From Clostridia bacterium (GTDB lineage Bacteria > Bacillota > Clostridia > Oscillospirales > CAG-272): a stretch of 45,104 bases of DNA. The position numbers were made by a program, and so were the translations under genes. Below, piece after piece: positions 15,203 to 24,418 of this stretch. The notes beneath the pieces are model-generated. The model was not told where the DNA came from. It ran no database searches and saw only the letters and a program-made list of their open reading frames with translations. The stretch lies in the NCBI GenBank assembly GCA_017398595.1, contig JAFQFR010000002.1, forward strand, positions 1 to 45,104. The letters are read 5' to 3'. Within the stretch, counting starts at the first letter, position 1. Each line of letters starts with the position of its first letter.

Positions 15203-18200
15203 TTAGTTAATTTTTTTGAACATCAATCTTGCACCGCACAAATACCATTTATATTCGGCATCGATCCAGGCTCTTTGCGTCAGCATGTTACAGCGGTAAA
15301 GATGTTCAAATCCGCCGCCGTTTGCTATACACATCACGCCCGAAGACAGATAATAATATCCGCCGAATGCCTGTGTACTCGTCAATGCCGTGTTATAGGA
15401 TTTTCCGAAGAGAACACTTTTGGCAAAGGTGTCGTTCAAAAGGCTGTCGATCCAATAATTCACACCCGTGTCATCCAGTTTTGAACCGTTGTCCAGATTG
15501 ATCAATAACGCATCCCCGACCGGTTTGTACTCGTCCGTGTATTTATGGAATTGATATTTTTGCATATCCTTACAAACATACATTTGCAAAGAGTTGAACG
15601 TAATGTCGGGAAGAAAATGCCAAAGGTTTCCGACAACGTTTTCGATCCATCTGTATCGTATCGGATTTCTTGTTGTCGAACCGCTTACGAATTCAGCCCT
15701 GCCCGTATGCCATTCCAAAGGTTCGGAACACAGTTCACAGAAGTTTGTGTTAAATGCGGCAGAACCGATGAAGCAATTCGTATTGACATCGATTCCGGTA
15801 CCGTCAAACGTGAATACGGTGTACAGACCGTCACTTGTGTCTTCGACATTCGTGATCTTGCGTTGTGCTACGATATTTCGCTGATCCGTGTCGCAGATGG
15901 TTATATTGGAACCTACGGGCATGAACTGCTTGTATGTGTTGGTGAATTTTCCCACCGTTACGCTGTTCGTGTCAGTGGCGGCTTCTTTTACCACCAATAT
16001 CGAATCGCCGATAACCGGCTGCATAAAGTTAGCAAGGCCGTAACCGATGATCTGATTGGTATTTCTGCAACCGAATTCCACCGCCATCAAAGTCCAGACC
16101 GCATCGACACAACGCATGTCATACAGGGAATAGTTTTCACCGTTCGCATTGGCACTTGTCAAATAGGTTGAAGGGATCTCATTACTTGTCGGAATTACAT
16201 TTTCAACGGAACGTAATTTGCTATCCGCATCGATATAGCCTTCAAACGCACCGATGAATATTTCATCGAGAATTTTACCGTTTTCGACAAACGCTTCATG
16301 TACGGGTGCGTTCGGATTTCCGATGACCCTATATGCATATCCGTCCTTTGTATAACGCTCCACGGTGAACTTCGGAATCCTTACAAACACATCTCCGTTA
16401 CTTCCGTCCAGTGCGAATCCATCTTCCCCCTCATAAGTGACTACGGATGCGCCGTTTGCATTTGTCTTAATGTTGCACCTTTTCATCTCACACCACGGAT
16501 ATATCGTGTCAAAATCGGAATAACCGTCAGAAGAACCGACACCGATATTCGCCTTAAGACCTTCCGCATTAAAGCACCGGGTCCCCAAATCGTCGGGGTT
16601 TGATTCAGACCATTTTACACCGTATCTCATAATGGCTTCGGTCGTTTCCTGTACCGCTGCCAAGCTCCCCTGCGATGCCAGCGTATAATAGCTTTCATAA
16701 TCGGGATGCATGAAATCGGGTCTTTCCGAATACTTAACCACCATAAGATTTTCGATGACCTTCTCCAGTGCTTCATTCACCGCATCCTCCGCAGCGCCGG
16801 CGTCACAGTACACTCCGATGTTCATATAAGAGCCTGCCGCGGCATCCTCAATATAACCGTAATGGTCGTTATAGTCCGAGCTGACCGTGCAGCTGATCTT
16901 GGACGTATACGTGCCGCCGACGACGGGACATGCATCGGATGCGAAGATGTAGATAGCTCTTATTATCCCGGGCAGTTGGTCTGCGTTTTTTACATTCACA
17001 ACTACACAGCATCCCTCCTCAACGGTCATCGGGAAACTCATAACTCTTGTCGTTGCGTGACTGATAGCAGAGCCGTCTGCTTTGTTATACATGTTTTGAA
17101 CAGTAAACGCACCGTCTTTATTAAATTGCTGTGCTGTTCTTACGGACAGGATGCTTTCCAGATCCCCGATCTGGTCATTATAGTCGGTAAACACCTGCCA
17201 TTTCAAATCATGCATGATCGCGGGTTTGCCGTTGTAAAAGATCTTCATCCCCTCAAAGCAGCCGTTCAGCTTATAAAAAGTGCCGTAAGTGGAATCCGTG
17301 AACGTCGTCACTTCCGGCAAAGCGGTATAGTCCTTGCCGTTCATGCTCTCAAAATAAACGGTTTTTGCATCTGCTTCACAGATGGGAGCGCAGAAGAAGA
17401 CCCCGTTCGGTACCTTCCCGTACGGCGCGTTCATAATACTTCCGCTTTCCGATATATTCCGATACAAACACTCACCATCTGCATCGTCAATGTATATCGG
17501 ATACTCCACATCATCAAATACATTATTCTCAAGCACAATGTTTCTCAAAGCGAGCTTTCGAACATTTTCTTCCGAAACATCCTGCACCACAACACCGAAT
17601 TTCGTGTATGTGCCATCCGCGTTTTTCATTTCATCGTCCGCGTTCGTAAAACTGTGCATATATGTTTGAGATACACAATGGAAGAAACACGAAACGAATC
17701 GCAACGGTGTGGGGTGTCTTGTCTCTTCGTTTTCCTCATAGTTGCCGATCGAAGCCCTGACAATACGCCAAAAAATTTCAAATGTGCAGCCGAGGAATAC
17801 CGTACCGGAGTAGTTACACTGTTGGTAATGATAGCCGTCTTCATCCTCATACATTACCGGGCAGATCGCATCCTTGAAAAAATCAAAATAGCAATTTTCG
17901 ATCACCGATGCCGAAAATGCGGTTGATAATATGAAAACGGACGGATTTTTGCTCGGCGCACCGTTTACATAGCAGTTCACGATGCTGCTGTCGGTTATGC
18001 CCGCGGAAGTCCAGGTCCTATCGTTATCGCCTTCGCATATAAACGCTTTGCCGATCCCGAAGAATGTTGAATTGCTGATGATTGCCCTGTCGCACATTCC
18101 GCCGTATATCGCATAGCCGAAGTTTGCAACGGTACATTGCTCGATCATGCCGTTACTGTTTCGGATATTTTTCAACCACGCATACCCGCCGTCCGCATCC

Positions 18201-19609
18201 GCGGAGATAAATTGCATGTTGCGCAGGCAGATGTTGTATTCCTCCTCGTAGCCGTCATCGTTTGTACCGTCCAAAAAATCCGCTCCGCACATAATATATC
18301 CGCGCTCGGCAGTCACGTATGCCGTTGCATTGGCAAATCCCTGCACGGTATACGTGAAGATGTCTTTATCCAGCTTGATGGGCGCAGAAAGATAATATTT
18401 TTTATTACCGATCAGGATCGTTTTCCCTGCACTGGCGTTAAAACAAGCTTGAAATGCCGCATGATCGTCCGTCGTGCCGTCTCCGACAGCTCCGAACATT
18501 TCCGGCGTGATAAAACCAAGATCGTTCGTTCGGTATCTCAGCTCCGTGTGCCCGGAATACGGAGAATATTCCAAAGGAACACCGTCTCCCGCATATTCGC
18601 AGATCATACGTTCTCCGTATGCAGCAGACGACGACACCGACGCGCGTATATACGATACGCCATCCGGTACGGTGTACGGTTTGTGGTTGCCTCCGTTATC
18701 GCTGCTGATCAGTTTTTTGGTCGCATCAAAATTCGCGCAGTAGAGCATATAACCCGGATAGCAGTATGTGTCCCCGATCGCACCGAGATAAAACGAATAG
18801 GTCTTTCCCGCCTCTACCTTGATATAATCCGTAAGCATATAGCTATCGTGATCTTTTACTGCACCCGTTCCGGTCATGATCTTTCCCGGCGTGCAGGTCG
18901 TAATATCCAGCATATTGATGCCGTCGGCAATAGCATCCGTTGCCACGAACTGTGCGAATGCATCGGTTACAGCCTTCTGGCTCATGACCGCCTGTTCGCT
19001 TCCTCCTACTTGCTGTACGATCTCGGGGCTGTCGCCTTTTTCGCCCTTGTCACCTTTTTCGCCCTGCGGTCCCTGTGCGCCCGTGTCGCCTTTCTCACCC
19101 TGCGGACCTTGTTCACCCGTGTCACCTTTCTCGCCTTGCGGCAAGGTAAAATGCAGACACAAGGCGCCGTCTTTTTCCTGCACGGCAACATTTGCATCCT
19201 CGCCTGCCACGGCATCTGCCGTCATGTTTTCAAAACGTGCGAATTTCGCCGCAAACTGCTCATAAAGTCCCGGCGTATAATTCTCCGCTGTCTCTCCCTC
19301 TGTCGGCACGCCGGGAGAGATGCGCAAGCGGCAAAAAGTCGAGGTCAGCGTGCGCGTACCGTCGGTACCGAACACACCGACCAGCACACTGCCGCATTTT
19401 TCCGTCGCCGCAGCGGGCAGATCACACGCTCCGTCGGTCAGCGGCATAAGAATATCGCCGCGCGGCGTGCGAAATACTGCTGTAAGCGTAAGTCCCGCCC
19501 AGTCCGCATCCATGCAAAACCGTACACGCACGCTCCCTGCCGTTCCATCGGCAAGGATCGGCTGCTGTACCGTCAGGCGACTGCCGTCCGCCGTAATGGT
19601 TACTATCAT
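15203..19609 (-). CDS. Large phage tail fibre / tail spike protein
   Basis: A 1468-residue receptor-binding structural protein. Residues 1-~130 form an N-terminal virion-attachment-type domain; 159-193 are a collagen-like Gly-X-Y tract (GEKGDTGEQGPQ and repeats) that would trimerise; a conserved EQAVMSQKAVTDAF linker follows at about 205-218. Residues 231-345 look like a carbohydrate-binding jelly-roll module, and from 369 (PEMFGAVGDGTTDD) a pectate-lyase-like right-handed beta-helix begins, the typical depolymerase spike fold. The ~450 C-terminal residues form further beta-rich modules. The DNA after the fibre N-terminus is visibly less GC-rich than the head genes, consistent with modular exchange. 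The start follows GGAGAT. Substrate is unknown; a host surface glycan is inferred. Confidence 0.85.
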   Translation of the reverse strand: MIVTITADGSRLTVQQPILADGTAGSVRVRFCMDADWAGLTLTAVFRTPRGDILMPLTDGACDLPAAATEKCGSVLVGVFGTDGTRTLTSTFCRLRISPGVPTEGETAENYTPGLYEQFAAKFARFENMTADAVAGEDANVAVQEKDGALCLHFTLPQGEKGDTGEQGPQGEKGDTGAQGPQGEKGDKGEKGDSPEIVQQVGGSEQAVMSQKAVTDAFAQFVATDAIADGINMLDITTCTPGKIMTGTGAVKDHDSYMLTDYIKVEAGKTYSFYLGAIGDTYCYPGYMLYCANFDATKKLISSDNGGNHKPYTVPDGVSYIRASVSSSAAYGERMICEYAGDGVPLEYSPYSGHTELRYRTNDLGFITPEMFGAVGDGTTDDHAAFQACFNASAGKTILIGNKKYYLSAPIKLDKDIFTYTVQGFANATAYVTAERGYIMCGADFLDGTNDDGYEEEYNICLRNMQFISADADGGYAWLKNIRNSNGMIEQCTVANFGYAIYGGMCDRAIISNSTFFGIGKAFICEGDNDRTWTSAGITDSSIVNCYVNGAPSKNPSVFILSTAFSASVIENCYFDFFKDAICPVMYEDEDGYHYQQCNYSGTVFLGCTFEIFWRIVRASIGNYEENEETRHPTPLRFVSCFFHCVSQTYMHSFTNADDEMKNADGTYTKFGVVVQDVSEENVRKLALRNIVLENNVFDDVEYPIYIDDADGECLYRNISESGSIMNAPYGKVPNGVFFCAPICEADAKTVYFESMNGKDYTALPEVTTFTDSTYGTFYKLNGCFEGMKIFYNGKPAIMHDLKWQVFTDYNDQIGDLESILSVRTAQQFNKDGAFTVQNMYNKADGSAISHATTRVMSFPMTVEEGCCVVVNVKNADQLPGIIRAIYIFASDACPVVGGTYTSKISCTVSSDYNDHYGYIEDAAAGSYMNIGVYCDAGAAEDAVNEALEKVIENLMVVKYSERPDFMHPDYESYYTLASQGSLAAVQETTEAIMRYGVKWSESNPDDLGTRCFNAEGLKANIGVGSSDGYSDFDTIYPWCEMKRCNIKTNANGASVVTYEGEDGFALDGSNGDVFVRIPKFTVERYTKDGYAYRVIGNPNAPVHEAFVENGKILDEIFIGAFEGYIDADSKLRSVENVIPTSNEIPSTYLTSANANGENYSLYDMRCVDAVWTLMAVEFGCRNTNQIIGYGLANFMQPVIGDSILVVKEAATDTNSVTVGKFTNTYKQFMPVGSNITICDTDQRNIVAQRKITNVEDTSDGLYTVFTFDGTGIDVNTNCFIGSAAFNTNFCELCSEPLEWHTGRAEFVSGSTTRNPIRYRWIENVVGNLWHFLPDITFNSLQMYVCKDMQKYQFHKYTDEYKPVGDALLINLDNGSKLDDTGVNYWIDSLLNDTFAKSVLFGKSYNTALTSTQAFGGYYYLSSGVMCIANGGGFEHLYRCNMLTQRAWIDAEYKWYLCGARLMFKKIN

Positions 19610-19645
19610 ATTGATCTCCTTTCCGTAATCAAAAATTTCAAACGG

Positions 19646-21535
19646 TTATCGTTCATTCCGTATCTTTCTCGTTGCACTTGTCATCGGTGCATATGTCACG
19701 CGGATACCGTACAATGTCACCCCGCCGCTGCCCGAAAAATGCAGTGCTCCATCGTCCTGATACATCCCGCGGACAAGGCAGGTTCGCGTCACTGTCTTAT
19801 CGTAGATTTCATCCAGGCACATCAGTTCCTTGCCGCTTGCATCCGTGAGGTGCAATACCGCCAGGGGCGCGAGGCGTGCCGTGACCGAAATGCTGCGTAT
19901 CCGCCTTCTTCCACCGCACATCTCAACCGAGAAAGAAAATTCACCTGTCTCGTCAAAGAGTCTATACGGTGCAAACGCATGATTGTCATAAAGCAGCACC
20001 GCGGAGGATCCCCCACCGACCAATCTGGCGACCGGATCGTCTCCGCCGTAGTGGCTCCATGTCTCGCTCGCAGGATCAAAAATATGCAATCCGTAAAAAT
20101 CATCTAAATATACAACGATGAGCCCGTCCACGACGGTCAGCTTCGCATCTTCATAGCGAAGTGCCGTCGGCAGTGCGCCGCTGATATTTTCCACGCGGCT
20201 GCCGTTATACCGCAGGATGCCCGAGTCCGAAATAAAATAGAGCCAGTTGTCATATACGGCGACCGATTCCTGATTTTTACAGCCGAACGAACCGACCGTG
20301 GAGATCGAAAACGGCAGATCAATCCCGCGAACAGTCAGCATATTACTCTCGGTAAAAATGATCACCTTGCCGTCGAAGGATGCGATCGCCGTAAAGCCGC
20401 CCGCATCGGAAGTGACCGCCTGCCAGCCGGCATCCGAGGGAAGGTTGTCCTCCGCCTCGGTATAATCCGTGCAGTCCCCCTGCACCGATGCATACACCCG
20501 ATCTCCCGAAATGCCGAACAAACGCTCGAAATGCTGCACCGCAGCAGTCATCGTCGGTATCGTATCCGATCGATCCTCCAAGGACCATGTACTGCCCGAA
20601 CCGACAAGCAAACGCATGTCCGGCAAAAGCAGCAGCTTTTCGCCCGAACTGCCGTACGGGGCTGTGCCGTTTGTACGGTTGCGATAGCGTACCATACGTT
20701 TTGTATAGATCGGGGGATTGGGCGGTGCCTCGTACGCTGTGGCGAGCGTGGGATAGATGTCCGTATAGATCTTGTCATAGTATATGGTATAGCTCCCCCC
20801 GATCGACGGCTGATAGTCCGCCGTGACATAACGGAAATTTTCCTTGTCGGTACTGATCAAAAGGCTGAGTCCATAGGTATAGGACAACGTCTTTTGCACC
20901 TCGAGATTCGCCGTGAGCAAGGAGGTGCTCACATTGTTGTCCTCGTCGATCACATCGAGATAGACCTGTGTCAAGGTGCAGACCTTTGCCCACATTCCCT
21001 CGTCCTCGTCCGTGCGCGAATCAAACAAGACCGTATACCCATCGCCCACCGCCTCAAACTCGTCCACGCGGCGTTGGTCGATCAGATTGTAGATCGCATC
21101 GTACAATATATAGGTTTTTTTATCATCGGCAAACGCACAGACCACATTGCGATACCCGTTTTCGGTTTTGGGAGGCTTGCCGACGTCGGCGACCAACAGC
21201 CGCGATGCCACGTCCATGCCGTTCGCATAGTCCAACACGTCCTCGGGACAAATATTGGCATATACCCACTCTGCGGTGGTCGGGATCTCGTAGCTCGGAT
21301 CGTAGTAATCGTAGTATGTATATACCCCCGCAAGCGAAGCGGTTGCCGTAATATCGATCTTTCGCTTTGCAAGCAGTGATGCAACCGCACCACCGGGCAG
21401 AATATGCACGTTGTCGCAGTTCTCGAGCACACCGTTTTTGCGCATGCTGTCATACAATCCCGAAAAGCCGAATATCTCCAGCGTTTTTGTGCTGCCCTTT
21501 GCCAAGGGCTCGGTCGTCAATCGCTTTTTACTCAT
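19646..21535 (-). CDS. Phage tail-hub / DNA-stabilisation-like beta-propeller protein
   Basis: A 629-residue protein rich in short beta strands, with repeated units such as YDNWLYFISDSGILRYNGS, VVDGLIVVYLDDFYGLHIF and FDGKVIIFTESNMLTV, suggesting a propeller-like fold. Its size and place between the connector genes and the tail fibre match the packaged-DNA stabilisation/tail-hub proteins (P22 gp10-type) of short-tailed phages, which seal the portal after packaging. It overlaps the preceding gene by four bases. The assignment is by position and fold pattern, not by a recognised motif; a tail-needle hub or adhesin are alternatives. Confidence 0.6.
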   Translation of the reverse strand: MSKKRLTTEPLAKGSTKTLEIFGFSGLYDSMRKNGVLENCDNVHILPGGAVASLLAKRKIDITATASLAGVYTYYDYYDPSYEIPTTAEWVYANICPEDVLDYANGMDVASRLLVADVGKPPKTENGYRNVVCAFADDKKTYILYDAIYNLIDQRRVDEFEAVGDGYTVLFDSRTDEDEGMWAKVCTLTQVYLDVIDEDNNVSTSLLTANLEVQKTLSYTYGLSLLISTDKENFRYVTADYQPSIGGSYTIYYDKIYTDIYPTLATAYEAPPNPPIYTKRMVRYRNRTNGTAPYGSSGEKLLLLPDMRLLVGSGSTWSLEDRSDTIPTMTAAVQHFERLFGISGDRVYASVQGDCTDYTEAEDNLPSDAGWQAVTSDAGGFTAIASFDGKVIIFTESNMLTVRGIDLPFSISTVGSFGCKNQESVAVYDNWLYFISDSGILRYNGSRVENISGALPTALRYEDAKLTVVDGLIVVYLDDFYGLHIFDPASETWSHYGGDDPVARLVGGGSSAVLLYDNHAFAPYRLFDETGEFSFSVEMCGGRRRIRSISVTARLAPLAVLHLTDASGKELMCLDEIYDKTVTRTCLVRGMYQDDGALHFSGSGGVTLYGIRVTYAPMTSATRKIRNER

Positions 21536-22086
21536 GCGTCCACCCCGTTTTCCGCCTTGTAATCGGCAAGCAGGCGATTATACTCTGTGCCGAATGCATC
21601 CGCGCTGTCAAAGTCGCCGAGATAAAGATGTGCGCGGTGACAAAGCCACGCACGCAAAAGCGGCAGCCAGCGCAGATCCAGCGGGATATTTTCAGTGACG
21701 GTCATCTCGGTAAGAACCGTCGGCAGTGCGCGATAATATACCGTGCAGTCCTCGTCGCTGCCGACCAGAACCCCTTCTTCCGTCGGGCAATATACCCCCT
21801 CGCCCTCCATCACGGCATACAGTGAGGGCGACGCGCGCAGCAGTTCCCGCTCCCCCGCAAACACGCGGCGGATCTGCTCGGGGAGAAGTTCGGTCACAAG
21901 CTTGCCGTCCGTCGGCGTCAGCAAGACTTCGGCATCGCTGCCGGGCAGCAGGAGACACAGCGAGCGCAGCAGCATATTGTATTCGGAGAGCAGATACGCC
22001 GTAGGGGGCGTAAATTCGGACGCAAATCCGCTTTGGATCTCCGCGAGCAGTTCTCCTGCCGTCATCTGCATCGTTTGCATCACCAT
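21532..22086 (-). CDS. Phage head-tail connector-like protein
   Basis: A 184-residue mostly helical protein with no recognised motif. The C-terminal half (IPLDLRWLPLLRAWLCHRAH, then FGTEYNRLLADY) resembles the helical ends of head-completion proteins, and its place after the capsid gene supports that role. Two in-frame starts are possible (22086 and 22080); both overlap the upstream stop. Coupled by overlap to the genes on both sides. Confidence 0.6.
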   Translation of the reverse strand: MVMQTMQMTAGELLAEIQSGFASEFTPPTAYLLSEYNMLLRSLCLLLPGSDAEVLLTPTDGKLVTELLPEQIRRVFAGERELLRASPSLYAVMEGEGVYCPTEEGVLVGSDEDCTVYYRALPTVLTEMTVTENIPLDLRWLPLLRAWLCHRAHLYLGDFDSADAFGTEYNRLLADYKAENGVDA

Positions 22087-22421
22087 ACATCCCCCTTCCT
22101 GCGTTTACCGCGCGCCGCGGCGCGCCACAATGTACGATAGGCTTCCTCCGCGGCTGCCTCACTCTTTTTGCACATGCTTTCTTCCCCGCGCACACTGCCG
22201 CCGATGAACCAGAGCAGCGCGGTGTAAAACTCTTCTGCGATCGGCAAAGCATCCGAAAGACTTTCGGGCGGGCAGTATTCTCCCACAGGCAGCAGCAGCT
22301 TTTTCGGGTAGCGGGCAAGCAGTGTGCGCGCACCCATATCACAGTAGAGCAAAAAAGAATAGAGCGGCACTTCGGTGCCGAGCAGCACCGAAAGATCGCC
22401 GTACAGCTTCTTCAGTTCCAT
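22080..22421 (-). CDS. Small phage head protein, connector-like
   Basis: A 113-residue helical protein (LLGTEVPLYSFLLYCDMGA, LARYPKKLLLP, AEEFYTALLWFIGG) with a basic C-terminus. It is the first gene after the major capsid protein and has a strong AAAGGAG site. Position suggests a head-tail adaptor; no family was recognised. It may be translated at high level as transcription resumes past the hairpin at 22448-22467. Confidence 0.6.
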   Translation of the reverse strand: MELKKLYGDLSVLLGTEVPLYSFLLYCDMGARTLLARYPKKLLLPVGEYCPPESLSDALPIAEEFYTALLWFIGGSVRGEESMCKKSEAAAEEAYRTLWRAAARGKRRKGDVW

Positions 22422-22447
22422 AGTAAAGCTCCTTTCCTTTTACAAAG

Positions 22448-22467
22448 AGGGGCGGTCTCCCGCCCCT
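22448..22467 (-). terminator. Intra-operon hairpin after the major capsid gene
   Basis: AGGGGCGG (22448-22455) pairs with CCGCCCCT (22460-22467), loop TCTC. On the - strand it lies 12 bases past the capsid stop and is followed by CTTTG rather than a T-run. It probably lowers read-through or protects capsid mRNA, giving capsid excess over tail proteins. Confidence 0.6.
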
Positions 22468-22478
22468 TTTGATCGGTA

Positions 22479-23654
22479 TTATACGGTCGCGCCGGCGTTG
22501 GTGAAGCGCACGCATCCGCCGGGATTTACGCACATCAGGTTGCCGTAAGAAGCCAGCAGCGCACGGAAAATGGAAGTATCGGGCATGGGTACGAACACAC
22601 CGCCATCCTTTTCCATGAAGTTCCACGGCGTAGCTTCGAGGTAGAACGCGGAAGTATCCACGCCCCAGACCTCGTCCTCGGGTACGAAGCGCTCGTTGAC
22701 GATGATGACCTCGTTCGAGCCGACCAGGATCTTGTAGCCGACCGCGCCGCCGACAAAGTGATACTTGTCGCAGACGGTGACATTGTTGGTGTGGATGTAG
22801 TCCTGATATGCCAGGAACGCATCGTCGCCCATCATGATGAGGTCGATGTTTGCACCCTTATAGTCCTTGGCTTCCTTAATGCCGCGGTAGAGTACAAGGT
22901 CGGTCAGGTCGTTCTTTGCATCCACAACGGTGGGATTGATCCAGGGGTTGTCCGCCTTGGTCAGACCGTAGAGCGTTTCGGTATCGCCGAAGATCGCACC
23001 GAGACCGCAGAGCTCGCGGTTGTAGCTGCCCTGTACGGTGATAAAGCCGGTGCCGCTCAGCGTGCCTTCCACGGTGATCGTCTTTGCCGCGCGGTCTACC
23101 GCCAGGATGCGGTGACCGGAATTTGCAGTGGTCAGCGTGCCGTCCTCGCTGTGCAGATCAATGGAAAGGCCCTCGATCACGCGCTTGATGCTGTCGAGCG
23201 TCAGCACGGTGTTCGTACCCGACGCAGTCGCCGCAGTGACGGTGGCGAGCTTGCCGCTGCCGTCGCCGAAGAGCGCTCTGCCGATGTTCCACTTTGCAGC
23301 TGCATAGGAACCCTTGATCTCGCTGTCGAGCGCATTGATCATCGAGGACGCATTGCTCGATGCCAGCTCGATGGTCTTGTTGGAGATCTGCAGATCGACA
23401 TACATATCGACCGCGTCGATCTCGAAGAGGGTGTAGCGCTGTGCGCCCGCCTTCGGCGTGCCGACGCCCTCCGCGCCGAAGCCGAAGCCGCCGTTGATGC
23501 CGACGGGAGCGGCGCACTTGATGGTGTTGTTTGTCAGCGTCACCTTCTTGATCTTTTCGAGGAACGGCGACGGCTCGGTATTGATCTGGTTCGTCAGCGC
23601 AGGCTGATACTTGTCCTTGAGAATTGCTTCCAGTTTTGTAAGAATTTGTGCCAT
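22479..23654 (-). CDS. Phage major capsid protein, HK97-fold
   Basis: A 391-residue protein in the size range of HK97-fold capsid proteins. It starts with an extended helical N-arm (QILTKLEAILKDKYQPALTNQINTE in part), has an E-loop-like region, the SGHRILAVDRAAKTITVEG A-domain strands, a DLIMMGDDAFLAYQDYI segment and a C-terminal P-domain strand (GVDTSAFYLEATPW). Context is decisive: preceded by portal and scaffold-like genes, followed by connector genes. Binding site AAAGGA, ten bases before ATG. It shows no internal damage, so the capsid gene is under maintenance or recently acquired. Confidence 0.85.
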   Translation of the reverse strand: MAQILTKLEAILKDKYQPALTNQINTEPSPFLEKIKKVTLTNNTIKCAAPVGINGGFGFGAEGVGTPKAGAQRYTLFEIDAVDMYVDLQISNKTIELASSNASSMINALDSEIKGSYAAAKWNIGRALFGDGSGKLATVTAATASGTNTVLTLDSIKRVIEGLSIDLHSEDGTLTTANSGHRILAVDRAAKTITVEGTLSGTGFITVQGSYNRELCGLGAIFGDTETLYGLTKADNPWINPTVVDAKNDLTDLVLYRGIKEAKDYKGANIDLIMMGDDAFLAYQDYIHTNNVTVCDKYHFVGGAVGYKILVGSNEVIIVNERFVPEDEVWGVDTSAFYLEATPWNFMEKDGGVFVPMPDTSIFRALLASYGNLMCVNPGGCVRFTNAGATV

Positions 23655-23716
23655 GATATGTTTTTCCTTTCGTAATGTAAAATAAAATTTGTTTTGTTAT
23701 AGGAGAAATACGGTCC

Positions 23717-23851
23717 AACATAGCCTCCCTTGTGTAAAGGGAGGTGGCGCCGAAGGCAACGGAGGGATTGTTCTATAAGGATGTAACTTTACTTGAAAAC
23801 AATCCCTCACCCGCTTCGCGGGAGCTCCCTTTGCACAAGGGAGCCTATGTT
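23717..23851. repeat. MITE-like repeat inside the phage operon, family 2
   Basis: 18-base terminal inverted repeats AACATAGCCTCCCTTGTG (23717-23734) and CACAAGGGAGCCTATGTT (23834-23851) with one mismatch. The right end is shared with the chromosomal element at 7383-7549. It fills the only large gap in the head-gene run, between the scaffold-like gene and the capsid gene. Confidence 0.8.
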
Positions 23852-23875
23852 AAATCGAACCTTATTTTTCCCCTT

Positions 23876-24418
23876 TTATATCCCAAACGCCGCTCTTGCA
23901 AGCGCCGAGGCTTCGTCAATGCTTTTCGGCTTCTTTGCCGGGGTGAGCGGCACGCTTGCACCGCCCGTGGTCGAGTGCAGCGCAGGCGCCTGCTCGGCGC
24001 GCAGCTTTTCGAGGATCGCCGCCTCGCAAAGGCGCATCGCCTCGGGATCTTTCTGCAGCTGTCGCAGCAGCGTTTCGGTGCTCGGCGCATCGCCAGTGTG
24101 CATACCGCGATCGATGTAATACGCGGTGCGCAGCTTGTCCTCGTCGGAAAGCGAATGCAGTACAGGCGTACTTGCCAAAATTTCTTCGATCGCGTCCATG
24201 CGCTCGCCAAAGCCGCTGAGTCCGCCATCCATCGCCAGCTTATACTTTGCGGACGCATAGCGCGCGTCCTGCAGCTCGCCGCTGTACCTGGCATCTGCCG
24301 CCGCAGCCGCGGATGCTTCCACCTCTGCCGCATAGGCGGCGATCGCCGCCGTGCGCTCCTCTGCGGAGAGGGCGGCAAGCGCGTCAAAATCAAGCGTCGG
24401 TTTCTTCTGTTCTTCCAT
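23876..24418 (-). CDS. Phage capsid scaffolding-like protein
   Basis: A 180-residue acidic, alanine-rich helical protein (LSAEERTAAIAAYAAEVEAS, DPEAMRLCEAAILEKL) with a basic C-terminal tail (TPAKKPKSIDEAS), the usual layout of scaffolding proteins that bind capsid subunits through their C-terminus. It lies between portal and major capsid genes. The start at 24418 follows AAAGGAACCGAAG and overlaps the portal 3' end by 29 bases; the longer frame upstream is the portal gene read in another phase. Named by position and composition only. Confidence 0.75.
   Translation of the reverse strand: MEEQKKPTLDFDALAALSAEERTAAIAAYAAEVEASAAAAADARYSGELQDARYASAKYKLAMDGGLSGFGERMDAIEEILASTPVLHSLSDEDKLRTAYYIDRGMHTGDAPSTETLLRQLQKDPEAMRLCEAAILEKLRAEQAPALHSTTGGASVPLTPAKKPKSIDEASALARAAFGI

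Noticed and set aside
18137..20107. 656-residue + strand frame opposite the tail fibre and hub genes
   Set aside because: It crosses two well-supported genes and their spacer and is Arg/His/Cys-rich without domain pattern.
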